Origin: Symsagittifera roscoffensis
Lineage: Eukaryota > Xenacoelomorpha > Acoela > Convolutidae
DNA: 64,000 nucleotides
Direction: 5' to 3'
Assembly (NCBI RefSeq): GCF_963678635.1
Contig: NC_087068.1
Coordinates: 42,493,649 to 42,557,648 of the forward strand
Below are positions 1 to 11,830 of the stretch, in pieces (the stretch's first letter is position 1; each line of letters starts with the position of its first letter). Below the pieces are notes generated by a model, which was not told the DNA's origin, did no database searches, and worked only from the letters and a program-made list of their open reading frames with translations. Position numbers and translations under genes: made by a program.

Positions 1-354
1 AGTAGAAATTAGAACAGCAGAAAAACTCCTTGCATTGTCGAAAAAAAACTTTATTTGTCCTACTGAGTTTTAATTTGAAAGTTTCAACCTCTTTAAACAT
101 GTTTATTAATTGTGGGCCAAAAAAATGCAGCCAGAAGAATGGAGGAAAACTTAGTTTATAGATATATTACTGTCAAAGTAGAATCAGCACTTAAATTGTG
201 CCTATAAAGTTTCGTTGAAAATCTTGAGGTTAAGCAAGTTGATTTTTTTCTGTTTTACGGTGATACGAAATGTATTTTTTTTAGAAAATTCTGGCACAAT
301 GTCAGAAAAGTACGGCGCCCAGCTGTTACCCTATGTTTACTTTTGTTCTTTAAC

Positions 355-701
355 TTAAATTACTCTGAAACTTCCCAGAACCCAAATGACTGCATGTACA
401 ACCAATAACAGACGATCGAGAAAAATTGCAAGATGTTCCCATTCATGAGATGCATCTCTGCTGCATTCTTTTTGAGTTGCGGTCTTTTGATACTGCTCGT
501 CTATTATTGAGTCCTTCAGATTTTTGTTTGAATCTGTGGCAGTTTGTTCGTAATTTACCATTGGAGTCTCAGAGCATTGACCTCGTGTTTCAACTCGAAT
601 TGGATCTAGACCCAGAATGTAGAGGTGTCTGATAGAAAGTAGTTTCAATAACCACAACCAAACTTTGCGTCCATGTTTTCCATTATAATATATCCTCACG
701 A
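355..701 (-). CDS. Cys-loop ligand-gated ion channel, exon 4 (M3-M4 loop and M4)
   Basis: This is the last exon of a Cys-loop receptor subunit whose other exons lie at 1202-1633, 17197-17465 and about 20345-20717. The 3' splice site is the TTGTTATAG ending at 702, and two bases (TC) complete a codon before the reading frame opens. The encoded segment is a polar cytoplasmic loop followed by EHLAIFLDRLLLVVHAVIW, which has the conserved Leu-Asp-Arg before a hydrophobic stretch that is typical of M4 in nematode acetylcholine-receptor-like channels. The stop is at 355-357. The phase matches exon 3 if that exon ends at 1202. Ligand and exact subfamily cannot be told from the sequence. Confidence 0.72.
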
Positions 702-1201
702 CTATAACAATAACATCAAAAGGTTAGAAAAATGATTCAGGCTAACAAAAAATCTTTGTGGTTTAGTGTCGCTGATTTCGAAAAAAAAAAACAATAATTT
801 GTGAGAAATATAACCTATGAGTGTTTCTCAAAAAGTTAAATGAAACATTTTCGATGCTTGAAAAGCGCATTGATTTTTTGAAAAATATCTTAAACTATAT
901 TGAAAAATAAAACCTTTTTTTAAAAGCAAACCTCAGCTTTTTTAGATGTTGCAAATGTTGAACTTGTTATTTGAAAGCAAAATTAGAAAAAAATCATATG
1001 CGTCCAAATTTTAGATTCGCAATAAAAATTTTTGCACTGCCGATAGTTTTTAGATGACAAATGACGCTCCTTGGACTCAAATTGGATTTCTTGGATTGTT
1101 TATCCAATTCATTTTTGATGCCAAAATATTGAAGTAGTGAAACAGGGCTCGTTAGACGGCGAAGGAAAACGAGCTCCCCATTCTCTTATTGAAAAGAATA
1201 C

Positions 1202-1633
1202 CTATGACTGAAGCCAAGCAGTTAAGTGACAAGTGGACAAACACGAATACCATCCTAGCGAACGCTGCTGGAATGTGAAGAGAGCTGGCTGGCAGAATAG
1301 TCAACAGTGTCCCGTAGAAAATCATCTGAGCCAGAAGAATAGTCACCGAAAAGGATATTTTCTCCCCCGATTCTACAGGAATGAGGAAAGTTAGAGTCGA
1401 TACCATGTAGAAAGTATTGAATGGAGTAACCAGTGCTACAGTATAGAATTCTGGACGTCGCTGCATGGATATTGTAACAACTATTTCACTACTGTTTGGA
1501 TAATTTAGCCATTTTTTCGACAGGATATCTATTTTGGGCCTGCCAATGAGCTCCCACTGGTCGTTCTCTTTGTAATATTCAAGCGGCAGCACAATGTCGG
1601 ATCCTTCTTTCCCCATGTTTGCTGCGTTAATTT
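1202..1633 (-). CDS. Cys-loop ligand-gated ion channel, exon 3 (M1 to M3)
   Basis: The exon encodes the end of the extracellular domain and three membrane helices. The visible signature is MQRRPEFYTVALVTPFNT leading into M1, then PVESGEKISFSVTILLAQ entering the pore helix M2, then a third hydrophobic helix. The GEK motif before M2 is usual in cation-selective (acetylcholine-type) members of the family. The 3' splice site is a TTTTTTTTTAG ending at 1634. The donor GTATTC at 1201-1196 leaves one base over, which matches exon 4. The exon 2 to exon 3 phase also matches. Reading on past 1202 reaches a stop at 1152, so the shorter exon is preferred. Confidence 0.78.
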
Positions 1634-2189
1634 CTAAAAAAAAACTAAGCATCAACACTGGGATTTTCTCGAAAGAATAAAATTTTCTCGGGGAGGGGGG
1701 AGGATATTTTTCATAAAATTATCAAAAGGTTTCTTGACAATTTTTTCTTAGTTAGCCAATTTAATTTTTCAAAAAGATCGCTTTTTTAGCCACAGATTTC
1801 TGCACCGCAGGCAGTTCTTTTTTTAAAAAAAATTGGCCCAAATGGACGTTCTAGGGCCTGATGTAGAAAATTTACGTCATGAAAACGTCAGAAAATACAT
1901 CGTAAAACAGAGTCAAAGGATGACCCGCTAGGTAGCAAGGGTGTCAAATTACTGATATGGTGGAAGGTCTTCTGCTCATTTTTCGTATCTTTTTCCTAAA
2001 TCTAGCCTTAAATTGAACTCACATTTTAATTTGTATAGCTTTGCATCTATAAAATTGCAACTGGTTCGCACTAAAATTATCATGCAATAATTTCCAGTCA
2101 TTTTTTTCTCTTGTTAAGACTTAATTGATTAATACAGACAAAGAGTTTTTTTTCCGACTTTTATAACGAAAGTAACGGAATATTTGTGC

Positions 2190-2690
2190 TCGGGTGGCTT
2201 TTGTTCCGACTTTCAAAACAAAAGTAATGGAATATTTGTGCTCGGGTGGGTTTTTTTTTCTTCAGACAAACTTCGACTTTTTAGCTAGCCATTTTTGACG
2301 GAACTTTTTTTATCATTCGAAAATTATTGTTTTCTTGAGCCTAAACATGAAAAAATATTTTACCTGTGATCATTTTTTGTAAAATTATGGGGGTTTAAAA
2401 ACTGCCAGTTTGGCCGATTTGGGACAATTAACGCGCAATATAATTCGGGCTATTAACGCGTAAGCGGATATTTAATCCCTCCAAGAAATCGTTCCAAATT
2501 GGCTGAAGGAAGCTTATTTGCCATAATTGATATGTTACTATGAGCGAAATCTATGTTTTTCACAAATCTAGTTTTTTTTTCTTTTTTTTATCATTTTCGT
2601 TTTTCAGGTGAGTATTTCACCATAGACCTTAAAATGCAGTCGGAACATTCAGGCCTTCGATCTGATACGAGCAGTCTTGTTTTAAATTAT
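2190..2690 (+). repeat. Left copy of about 520-bp inverted repeat (candidate Maverick TIR)
   Basis: The block starts TTTTGTTCCGACTTT, continues through a stretch with TTTGGGACAATTAACGCG, and ends with GATACGAGCAGTCTTG. The same landmarks appear in the same order on the opposite strand at 15725-16245. A short partial duplicate of the outer end (about 66 bp) precedes it at 2145-2190. It could be the terminal inverted repeat of the Maverick or an independent repeat family member. Confidence 0.6.
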
Positions 2691-2774
2691 AACATACAAC
2701 GCAACTTTGGCGCGGAGTTGAGTCAATGAGCATACTACAAACTTCAAACCGGTCAAACAGCATATAAATATTAA

Positions 2775-2965
2775 TTAATTAACCAAAATTCAAATAAAAC
2801 AAGGATAGCCGGTTACTGTACAAGTTGCACAGATTGTTCAGACTATTGTCTTGAAAAAACACAAAAATGATTTCTCAAGTCGGTGTCGTTTTTGTTTTGC
2901 ATCTGAACGAAAAAACAGAACTTAGGCATATTTGAGAGTTATAGTAAAATAGGTCAATTGGAAAA
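2775..2965 (+). repeat. Inverted-repeat partner of 18310-18505
   Basis: The block begins AATAAAACAAGGATAGCCGG and ends GTAAAATAGGTCAATTGG. The reverse complement of 18310-18505 shows the same order of words. The right partner lies beyond host exon 2, so this pair cannot be the ends of the Maverick and is probably a separate repeat family. Confidence 0.55.
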
Positions 2966-2968
2966 AAC

Positions 2969-5591
2969 TTTGAAAACATTTCGAAATTTTTTTGAAATTT
3001 TTTAACGAAAATTTTTCGAACTTTTAAGTTTTTGATTCCCAAAAATGCATAAAAGTCCAAAAACTACCTTTACTTGAGTAAAACTAAGCTTTCACGGCTT
3101 AAATTAAGTCTAAGTCAGCTATTGCAATTATTAACTACCTTACTAATTAGATGAAATATTGAAAATTTCAAACCAGATTTTCTCGACCCGGTTGAAATTT
3201 ATTTACAACTTAAAAGGCTTTGATATGGTATATCACTCAACCTTGTCCGATGATTATTTGTGGTAGCTGATTTTGCGTGGAAAACAAAAAAAAATACTAA
3301 AACAAAGTTTCTCCCCATTTTCAATGGTCGGAACAATCAGCATTTAAAACTGGAAGCTACCTATTTTTTCTTAGTAAGACATCACTGTAATTTGCCGAAC
3401 AGCTTAAGCCAACCAAAAACACAAAAGTTGATTCAAAAAGAGACACCTCTCCTTCTTTTTTTATCAACTCGTCGTAAGCGGCAAGTAACAAAAAGCTTGA
3501 AAGTTATTTGAAAAAATATCTACGTTGGGGCTGAATTGGTAGAGGGGTGGGGTCCCTAGTGACGCACATGTTTCAAGATAGGGAATAGAACATCCGGTCG
3601 CCAAGTTGTGTATTAACATTGGATATAGAGTTCACAATGTATTGAGATAGGAAGTGGTAAAAGAGTGGTGAGAAAAACGGTGTTTTTTGGTTCGGCGGGC
3701 GTAATCTAATGGTAAACGTCAATGATTTACGAAGAGTAAATTGTAGAATGCAGGCTTTTTATGATGTGTTTTGGTTCATGGTAAGTCATGGAAAAAGTTT
3801 TCGCCCAATTATTGAAATTTTTAGTAAAAAAATTGAGACTTTTTCTTTGAAAGTTTAAAAAAAAACTTGATGTTTGATATAGTTTATGCTATGACTTGTT
3901 CTATATGTTTTTATAAGCTCAACCTAGCTGAAATTTATTGAAATTGCAAAAAAATTAAAGTATTCGCATTTGTTTTTTAAAAAAAATTTAACCCATCATA
4001 AATTTTATTCTATTTTCTCTGGTAGGTTATAAAAAGAAGAAATGGTGATCGAATTGCGTAAAATCTACACAAATTAACAAGTTTGTGTTTTTTCTCGGAA
4101 GCATTCGCCATTTTTTTTTGTTTGAAAGGAATTAGTTGTCTTTTTTTGGCCCAAAGGACCAGCAAAGTAGTAAATTTTGTCCAGTCGTTTCAGTTTTGTC
4201 CAGTCGTTTCAATTTTGTCCATGATTCAGTTTTTTCCTCTATCGTCGTTTGGAGCTGAGTTGATGATTGTAAAACAGTACTCTGTTAGTAGAGGTTTTTT
4301 ATCAGAGGTTTAAAATCCCATGTACTTGAACACGAGTTCAGAAATTTTTTCAACAAACTGTAAATAGCTAGTGTTATCCATTATTGCTATTGCTAGCTGA
4401 TTTTAACCTGACATCAAAAAAACTTTTCGTTTGACAGTACAATTTGCATAAAAAATTAAGATTGGTGACTTACTCGAAATTGGGTACTGAACCAATTAAG
4501 TACCATACACAACTGTTAAATACGGGACAAAGGTTTGAATACTGCTTTACAGCCTATGTTGTAGTAGTTTCTTGGGTTTTCGATTGATTAGCATTAATTG
4601 TCTACTTTTTCTGGAGATTTTGGTCTGAAGAAAAACAAATAGATAATACGGAGGCAATCACGTTGAAAAGTCCCAAATACAGTTGAAAAGTCCCAAACAA
4701 CCTTTTAGCGACTGTTCCAATTTGTCATTTTGAAAATTTGATAGTGTTTTTCCCAAGACTATCACTTCCCTACTTGGCCCAAGGGAAATTGTAATGAGCG
4801 TTCTCCACTAAGTTCTGGATACTGCAACTGTTCAGCTGCATCTTGTAGTGAAGTCAAGTCCAAAACAGGAATACAGTGACTTTGAAACTTTTCCTTAGAA
4901 GGAGCTGAAAAATCTTCGTCAAACTGCATTGCTTTCATTGTTGTATTATAGGGTTGACAAGGAGAAGTTGTGTCTAATGAAATAATTGCTCTTCCCACTG
5001 AAAAGATCACCCAGAAAATTAAAATTAATGATAGTTGAAAAAACTTTCAAAAAAGTTTCGACAACAACTGAATTTGTACTCATTGCAACAACTGTTCTTC
5101 TGATTGAAGCGTTTTTAATTATAATTTCCTGTATGAATTGGTTTTGAGGGGATGGAGCGATGAAGGCTCTTGCTATAGTTATAACGTAATTGTTTTGAGC
5201 AGGTTCTTTTTCCAGATTCTTTTGCAAGTATTGATTATTAGAATCAGCTACTAAAATCTTTCTAGTGAACAGTGAACAATCAAGCAATTTCAGACTAATG
5301 CTTGCATTATCAGAAAATATGGAAAATTTAGGTCTAGCTCGAACTAGTTTAATTCGAGCTTTGATTGCTGGTAGGAAATTATTCACAAGTAAGCAAATTA
5401 ATGGCAAGCCTCTCGTGGAGTGAGAAAGTTATCCCTGTTCCTAAGTATTTTACTCTATCAGTGAACCAACGATGCATATCAAAAGCATCAGGATGTTCTT
5501 CAAAACTGTATCCATGAAAGGCAAATGTTCCGTTATGACTCACTGCCGACGAGTTGAATTCGTTCGATGTTTTGCTTCATGAGAATATAAG
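2969..5591. repeat. Tandem duplication, copy 1 (about 2.62 kb)
   Basis: Bases 2969-5591 and 5592-8212 are head-to-tail copies that differ by roughly 30 substitutions and a few small indels by eye (about 1 percent). The join at 5591/5592 connects the sequence GAGAATATAAG, which in copy 2 continues to unique sequence at 8213, directly to the start TTTGAAAAC. The unit carries the 3' two thirds of the Maverick capsid gene and about 1.8 kb of AT-rich sequence in which I recognise nothing. Confidence 0.9.
4762..5543 (-). pseudogene. Maverick major capsid protein, duplicated 3' fragment
   Basis: This is the copy of the capsid gene in the left tandem repeat. It has lost its 5' end because the duplication boundary cuts the gene. 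Two overlapping frames (5407-4946 and 5010-4762) carry KLLDCSLFTRKILVADSN, the QNQFIQEIIIKNASIRR region, and the C-terminal QYPELSGERSLQFPLGQVGK, which corresponds to the last beta strands of Polinton capsids. A frame change near 4950-5010 and the missing start make it non-functional. Confidence 0.72.
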
Positions 5592-8212
5592 TTTGAAAAC
5601 TTTTCGAAATTTTTTTGAAATTTTTTAACGAAAATTTTTCGAACTTTTAAGTTTTTGATTCCCAAAAATGCATAAAAGTCCAAAAACTACCTTTACTTGA
5701 GTAAAACTAAGCTTTCACGGCTTAAATTAAGTCTAAGTCAGCTATTGCAATTATTAACTACCTTACTAATTAGATGAAATATTGAAAATTTCAAACCAGA
5801 TTTTCTCGACCCGGTTGAAATTTATTTACAATTTAAAAGGCTTTGATATGGTATATCACTCAACCTTGTCCGATTATTATTTGTGGTAGCTGATTTTGCG
5901 TGGAAAACAAAAAAAAATACTAAAACAAAGTTTCTCCCCATTTTCAATGGTCGGAACAATCAGCATTTAAAACTGGAAGCTACCTATTTTTTCTTAGTAG
6001 GACATCACTGTAATTTGCCGAACAGCTTAAGCCAACCAAAAACACAAAAGTTGATTCAAAAAGAGACACCTCTCCTTCTTTTTTTATCAACTCATCGTAA
6101 GCGGCAAGTAACAAAAAGCTTGAAAGTTATTTGAAAAAATATCTACGTTGTGGCTGAATTGGTAGAGGGGTGGGGTCCCTAGTGACGCACATGTTTCAAG
6201 ATAGGGAATAGAACATCCGGTCGCCAAGTTGTGTATTAACATTGGGTATAGAGTTCACAATGTACTGAGATAGGAAGTGGTAAAAGAGTGGTGAGAAAAT
6301 GGGTGTTTTTTGGTTCGGCGCGCGTAATCTAATGGTAAACGTCAATGATTTACGAAGAGTAAATTGTAGAATGCAGGCTTTTTATTATGTGTTTTGGTTC
6401 ATGGTAAGTCATGGAAAAAGTTTTCGCCCAATTATTGAGATATTTAGTAAAAAAAAATTGAGACTTTTTCTTTGAAAGTTTAAAAAACTTGATGTTTGAT
6501 ATAGTTTATGCTATGACTTGTTCTATTTGTTTTTAAAAGCTCAACCTAGCTGAAATTTATTGAAATTGCAAAAAAATTAAAGTATTCGCATTTGTTTTTT
6601 AAAAAAATTTAACCCATCATAAATTTTATTCTATTTTCTCTGGTAGGTTATAAAAAGAAGAAATGGTGATCGAATTGCGTAAAATCTACACAAATTAACA
6701 AGTTTGTGTTTTTTCTCGGAAGCATTCGCCATTTTTTTTTGTTTGAAAGGAATTAGTTGTCTTTTTTTGGCCCAAAGGACCAGCAAAGTAGTAAATTTTG
6801 TCCAGTCGTTTCAGTTTTGTCCAGTCGTTTCAATTTTGTCCATGATTCAGTTTTTTCCTCTATCGTCGTTTGGAGCTGAGTTGATGATTGTAAAAGAGTA
6901 CTCTGTTAGTAGAGGTTTTTTATCAGAGGTTTAAAATCCCATGTACTTGAACACGAGTTCAGAAATTTTTTCAACAAACTGTAAATAGCTAGTGTTATCC
7001 ATTATTGCTATTGCTAGCTGATTTTAACCTGACATCAAAAAAACTTTTCGTTTGACAGTACAATTTGCATAAAAAATTAAGATTGGTGACTTACTCGAAA
7101 TTGGGTACTGAACCAATTAAGTACCATACACAACTGTTAAATACGGGACAAAGGTTTGAATACTGCTTTACAGCCTATGTTGTAGTAGTTTCTTGGGTTT
7201 TCGATTGATTAGCATTAATTGTCTACTTTTTCTGGAGATTTTGGTCTGAAGAAAAACAAATAGATAATACGGAGGCAATCACGTTGAAAAGTCCCAAATA
7301 CAGTTGAAAAGTCCCAAACAACCTTTTAGCGACTGTTCCAATTTGTCATTTTGAAAATTTGATAGTGTTTTTCCCAAGACTATCACTTCCCTACTTGGCC
7401 CAAGGGAAATTGTAATGAGCGTTCTCCACTAAGTTCTGGATACTGCAACTGTTCAGCTGCATCTTGTAGTGAAGTCAAGTCCAAAACAGGAATACAGTGA
7501 CTTTGAAACTTTTCCTTAGAAGGAGCTGAAAAATCTTCGTCAAACTGCATTGCTTTCATTGTTGTATTATAGGGTTGACAAGGAGAAGTTGTGTCTAATG
7601 AAATAATTGCTCTTCCCACTGAAAAGATCACCCAGAAAATTAAAATTAATGATAGTTGAAAAAACTTTCAAAAAAGTTTCGACAACAACTGAATTTGTAC
7701 TCATTGCAACAACTGTTCTTCTGATTGAAGCGTTTTTAATTATAATTTCCTGTATGAATTGGTTTTGAGGGGATGGAGCGATGAAGGCTCTTGCTATAGT
7801 TATAACGTAATTGTTTTGAGCAGGTTCTTTTTCCAGATTCTTTTGCAAGTATTGATTATTAGAATCAGTTACTAAAATCTTTCTAGTGAACAGTGAACAA
7901 TCAAGCAATTTCAGACTAATGCTTGCATTATCAGAAAATATGGAAAATTTAGGTCTAGCTCGAACTAGTTTAATTCGAGCTTTGGTTTCTGGTAGGAAAT
8001 TTTTCACAAGTAAGCAAACTAATGGCAAGCCTCTCGTGGAGTGAGAAAGTTATCCCTGTTCCCAAGTATTTTACTCTATCAGTGAACCAACGATGCATAT
8101 CAAAAGCATCAGGATGTTCTTCAAAACTGTATCCATGAAAGGCAAATGTTCCGTTATGACTCACTGCCGACGAGTTGAATTCGTTCGATGTTTTGCTTCA
8201 TGAGAATATAAG
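5592..8212. repeat. Tandem duplication, copy 2 (about 2.62 kb)
   Basis: This is the right-hand copy of the duplication and the one still joined to the capsid 5' end at 8213-8590. Two open stretches of 83 and 76 codons on the plus strand (5883-6134, 6704-6934, with counterparts in copy 1) have no recognisable motif and are not called as genes. Confidence 0.9.
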
Positions 8213-8590
8213 TCAATGGCGTTGTAAGCCATTGTATTGTTAAGATAAACTTCACAATTGGAGAATAGAGAATGTGGTAGGTTGTTTACATAGGTTAACT
8301 AAAGTTCTGGTTCCTGATCTGAGTCATCCTTTGATTTTGCTTTAAGTTTTGATTTTTTTGAAAGCATCTAACAACCTTCCTTTGAATAATTGAAGATACA
8401 AACTGAGGTTGGTATCACGCTTATCTAAATAAAGATTATGGTCTGTCTCAAATTCAAACACATTACTGCTTTCATCAAGAGAAAAGCTGGGAAATACTTC
8501 TTGTGTGTAAGATGAATAAATTCTTTCCAAAACTGGGACTTTATGAAAACTCTCCAGAGAAGACTTTGTAAAAATCCCTTCCAAACTCAT
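7383..8590 (-). pseudogene. Maverick/Polinton major capsid protein (double jelly roll type)
   Basis: Five pieces in order match the layout of Polinton capsid proteins: an N-terminal segment from ATG 8590 (SLESFHKVPVLERIYSSYT), a piece at 8165-8340 with NNLPHSLFSNCEVYLNN (the conserved N-x-LHSLF region) interrupted by stops, then AFDMHRWFTDRVKYLG, then KLLDCSLFTRKILVTDSNN, and a C-terminal strand region ending at 7383. In the family this protein builds the icosahedral shell. Frames change near 8340, 8000 and 7600, so the gene is dead. Assignment rests on remembered motif order, not on a search. Confidence 0.72.
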
Positions 8591-8703
8591 TTTTTTGTCA
8601 AAAGAGTCTTTACGAGAGCGACTGTTTTTCGACCTATTTTTTGAGAAATTGATCTGATTCTACTATTTCTACGCTTGGATTTGTTCCTATCTCCCAAATG
8701 TTT

Positions 8704-8955
8704 TCAAATTGCTTTTGTTCCCAGATCTATCGCAGACGTTTTGAATTTTTTGCTTCCACTAACAACTTCTCGGACCTCTTGAGCAGCGATTTCAAACAAA
8801 TTTGCTTCAATTCTTTTTGCAGCTGGGGTTATATCTTTTTTAATAAAGGGAATTGCATTTCTATTGAAAGTTTGCGCAAGAACACCAAATCCTCTTCCAC
8901 GTTGTTTTACATGTCCTGAAAGGATGGAAAAAATCAGCTGATTTTGAGCAACCAT
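8704..8955 (-). CDS. Maverick minor capsid-like basic protein
   Basis: This 83-residue frame begins with ATG at 8955, just upstream of the capsid gene. It contains SGHVKQRGRGFGVLAQTFNR, then AIPFIKKDITPAAKRIEANL, and a C-terminal VVSGSKKFKTSAIDLGTKAI. A glycine/arginine-rich start, a run of 'PFIKK..APAAKR' type and a 'SGK.FK.SA' end are typical of the small minor capsid (penton-linked, adenovirus pX/VI-like) proteins encoded next to the capsid gene in Polintons. It is the only Maverick gene here without an obvious lesion, but being short it may be intact by chance. Confidence 0.55.
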   Translation of the reverse strand: MVAQNQLIFSILSGHVKQRGRGFGVLAQTFNRNAIPFIKKDITPAAKRIEANLFEIAAQEVREVVSGSKKFKTSAIDLGTKAI

Positions 8956-9779
8956 TTTTTATGAAATTTAAATGAAAAATGATTTTTCAAAATTTTGCGG
9001 AATATGAGAACAACTTGTGTAATTCCTACGGACACAAAAGGAAATTTTTCGTCCGTTTCATCTCTTAGTTTTATCTTGATGCTATGAAAAGAGTTTCTTT
9101 TTTACAATTTTTGAAATTTAATTCTGTAAAGGACTGATATTTCATGTACTCTCTTGTAGATATTTTATCACCAGTTTATAATTTGGAGATTAATGGATTA
9201 CAATGCAAATAAAGAGTTTTTGTATCACCGGCTGGGCTACGTTGTATTCTATATGATTATTATGTATCTTTTGGGAATATACTCTTATAAGTTCGTAAAC
9301 ATGCTGAGGATAATGTGCTCTTATTCCGATCCTTAAAATACATTTTTGATTTTTCTCTAAGTCACAACCAAAAATATGGATCAATTAAGAATTTTGAATA
9401 AAAATTAGTGGTTGATCCTCAGGTAAATGAACAGCTATCTTTCGTATAATTTACCTGATGATAGATCTATTCCGTTATATTCAAATTCATGGGCACCTAG
9501 ACGCTCTTAATTTTTGAAAATGTTTTTAACTATAATAACAAAATTTTGATGCAATCATGGATCAATATGCATCGGTTCAATCCTTCATTCCTTCTTCTCT
9601 CCTCAGAGTTTTCTCAGCCATCTATGAATGTAAATTTTCCCTCAGTAACGTTTCGGTACAGACGAATGAAAATGTGGAGAAAAAATTGAGACTTTTTTTA
9701 GGATAACAATTAAAAGAAGCTTTAGAAACTAGCTCATTAGTAATAGAATTCATGACAACTGATCGATAGAAACTTATGA
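8956..9779. other. Maverick interior, nothing recognised
   Basis: This stretch lies between the minor capsid gene and the integrase remnant. It contains a 64-codon minus-strand open frame (9384-9190, one Cys, several His) with no motif I know. It may be the decayed remains of a further Maverick gene. Confidence 0.3.
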
Positions 9780-10375
9780 TAATAAGTAGTTGGCTTTTTT
9801 TCTGATTATTTTTTCAGCTCTTTTTAAAAAATTTTCCAGAATTTCACCTTTGTCGAGATCATTGATGATGTATGTAGGAGTCTTTTTTGTAGATAAGGCA
9901 GAAATTTTTATTTTCAAACTGTGGTTTGTATCCCTTTCAAAAAAGAAAATCATTCTTTAAAATTCTCTTTCTATCTCCAACTTTGACAAATCAGATTTTT
10001 GGACAAATCAAGTGTTTGATAATTGAATCGATCTCTTTGCAAATGCAGCTTTTGCTTCACTCATTGTTGAGTAAACTTGAATGTCTTTCTCTTTGCAAAA
10101 TTTTGAAAATTCCCCCATTTTCTGTTCTTTTATCAACCCAAGTTTTACAGGAGTGTTTTTTCAAGAATTTTTTTTTGAAAACTTGCTAAGCGTCTATGGC
10201 TTATTTTTGTTTTTTTGTTTGAACTCTGAAAAATCGCAAAAAAAAAACATCAACAGCCATCAGAAAATATTTGTCTCTATTGGTTTGACTCGCTAGTTTG
10301 TCCACAAACGACAAGTTCATACACCAAATTCCATTGATATGTTTTGAAAAAGCTTGAAGTCTTCCCAAACGTCTG
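9780..10375 (-). pseudogene. Maverick integrase (retroviral type), broken
   Basis: Minus-strand fragments in several frames match the Maverick integrase in order. First is the catalytic core start with GIWCMNLSFVDKLASQ and YFLMAVDVFFLRFFRVQT, then FSKFCKEKDIQVYSTMSEAKAAFAKR (the third catalytic region, with Glu), then ALSTKKTPTYIINDLDKGEI, which is the chromodomain-like tail of this family. Integrases of this kind insert the element with a short target duplication. Stops and frame changes lie between all pieces. Some N-terminal remnants may continue to about 10800. Confidence 0.68.
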
Positions 10376-11260
10376 ATCGGAGGACTAAGTTTTGTATATG
10401 ATGTCTCTGTTTGTAGAAAAATGTTTTAATTTCTTATTCGATAAACCGATTGCTTCTTCAAGCTTCGAACAGAACTAAACGCCGCTCTACTCCTAGAATA
10501 GAATCTGTTAAAATTTTTTTTTTCAGAGTTTGAAAGCGATCCAAGTTTCTCTTTCTATCGTTTTGACGTTCTTGTTGATAAAAAATTTATGTGCAACTTG
10601 GATTTTTTCCAAAACGCTAAAACACTGGAAATTTTTTTGTTTTTCGCCTTAGTGAACACACAAAGTCTACCATAGACTTGTTCTGTCTCAGTTATTTAAA
10701 TCGATAATGTCTAACTGACTCAGTCTAAATCTGGGAGAGTTCAAATTTAAATCAAGAAGATGCTTGTTGTTGCTTTTTCGGATTTGCGTTTACAGCACTG
10801 TTAATAGAACAAAATTTTTTTAGTGCAACCTCCTCTTTCTCTTGCTTTTGTTTGAATATCAGTTTTCGGAACCGTAATTTGTGATTGATAAACTGAGTAT
10901 AGAACTACAGCCAAATGATCCATGCTATGTGAATCATTTAATGACAGAAGGAGTGATAAGAGATATTAGTTTCAAGCCTTTAAGAGAGCTCAAAACATTT
11001 CAACTTTGTTCAGTGAAGTTCTTCTTTGTATGAGATCTGATATTTTTCTTCAATACTTTACTGCGTTTTTTTTTGGAGATCCTGTAGCTCCCCTCGTAGC
11101 AATTCAATTTTAGTAGACATTCGCCGAGGAGTTGAATAAAACGTTTCGTGCAATGGAGGGCGCATTGTTTTTGAAGTTTTTGGGAATTTATTTACAAAAT
11201 TGGAGTATAGAAACGCAATGTATTTTCATCGTCCAAACACTTTGTTTCTGTTCCTGTTGT
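10376..11260. other. Maverick interior between integrase and ATPase remnants
   Basis: No clear gene is visible. Minus-strand words such as MSTKIELLRGELQDLQKK near 11110 suggest a short coiled-coil product right after the ATPase, but the frame is closed soon after. Confidence 0.3.
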
Positions 11261-11830
11261 TTAAAAAAATGTTGGTAGAACTGAACCGCTGTTTGTGGAA
11301 TATTTTAGGGGATAAACTGTTTTAAGAGTTAAATCAATGACTAAATGAACACACGGAATAGTTGTTGCATTTTGATACCACTCTTTTAATTGAGATCCGA
11401 GACCTAATTTATGACTGAATGAATTGATTTGTAAAACTCCGCTCGTTGATTTGAAAAAGACCATGTTTTTATTTTTTATAATTCTACATCTCCTCTCATT
11501 CTGTTTGATGAAACAAGTTATGCTTAATATGTACTGTTTTCAGCAATTTTTTCAGAGTATTTACAATTTTAAATTTCTTCACGTCAATTAATCAAATATT
11601 ACTAGGTACTTTGTTCTGTTATTGGAAAAGTTTTCAATCAATCCAAAGTTAATTCTTAGGAAAAATTCAAGGTTTTTTGTTGCATTTGTACATAAAGAGT
11701 TTGATAAGGTTAATAAATTTAGAAAACTTTTTCACTTTTGTGTTGAAATGTACCAACTCTTTACCAATCAAAAAAAGATGCGATTTTCCAGATCCACTTG
11801 GACCAACTCACTTAAAAACTTGTTATTTAG
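11261..11830 (-). pseudogene. Maverick DNA-packaging ATPase (FtsK/HerA type), broken
   Basis: A Walker A motif, GPSGSGKSHLFLIGKELVHF, is readable at about 11800-11745 on the minus strand. Further along, a frame around 11530-11480 contains HIKHNLFHQ (family motif 'QNLFHQG'). The open frame 11464-11261 carries the C-terminal block EWYQNATTIPCVHLVIDLTL and the TNSGSV motif. This order fits the Polinton genome-packaging ATPase related to poxvirus A32. Frameshifts and stops separate the parts, and the Walker B region cannot be read with confidence. Confidence 0.68.

Noticed and set aside
3260..3511. 83-codon plus-strand frame, repeated at 5883-6134
   Set aside because: It is kept in both copies only because the region is a recent tandem duplication; there is no motif and no sign of protein-level conservation.
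4083..4313. 76-codon plus-strand frame, repeated at 6704-6934
   Set aside because: Same reason as the 83-codon frame; low-complexity F/S-rich translation of AT-rich DNA.
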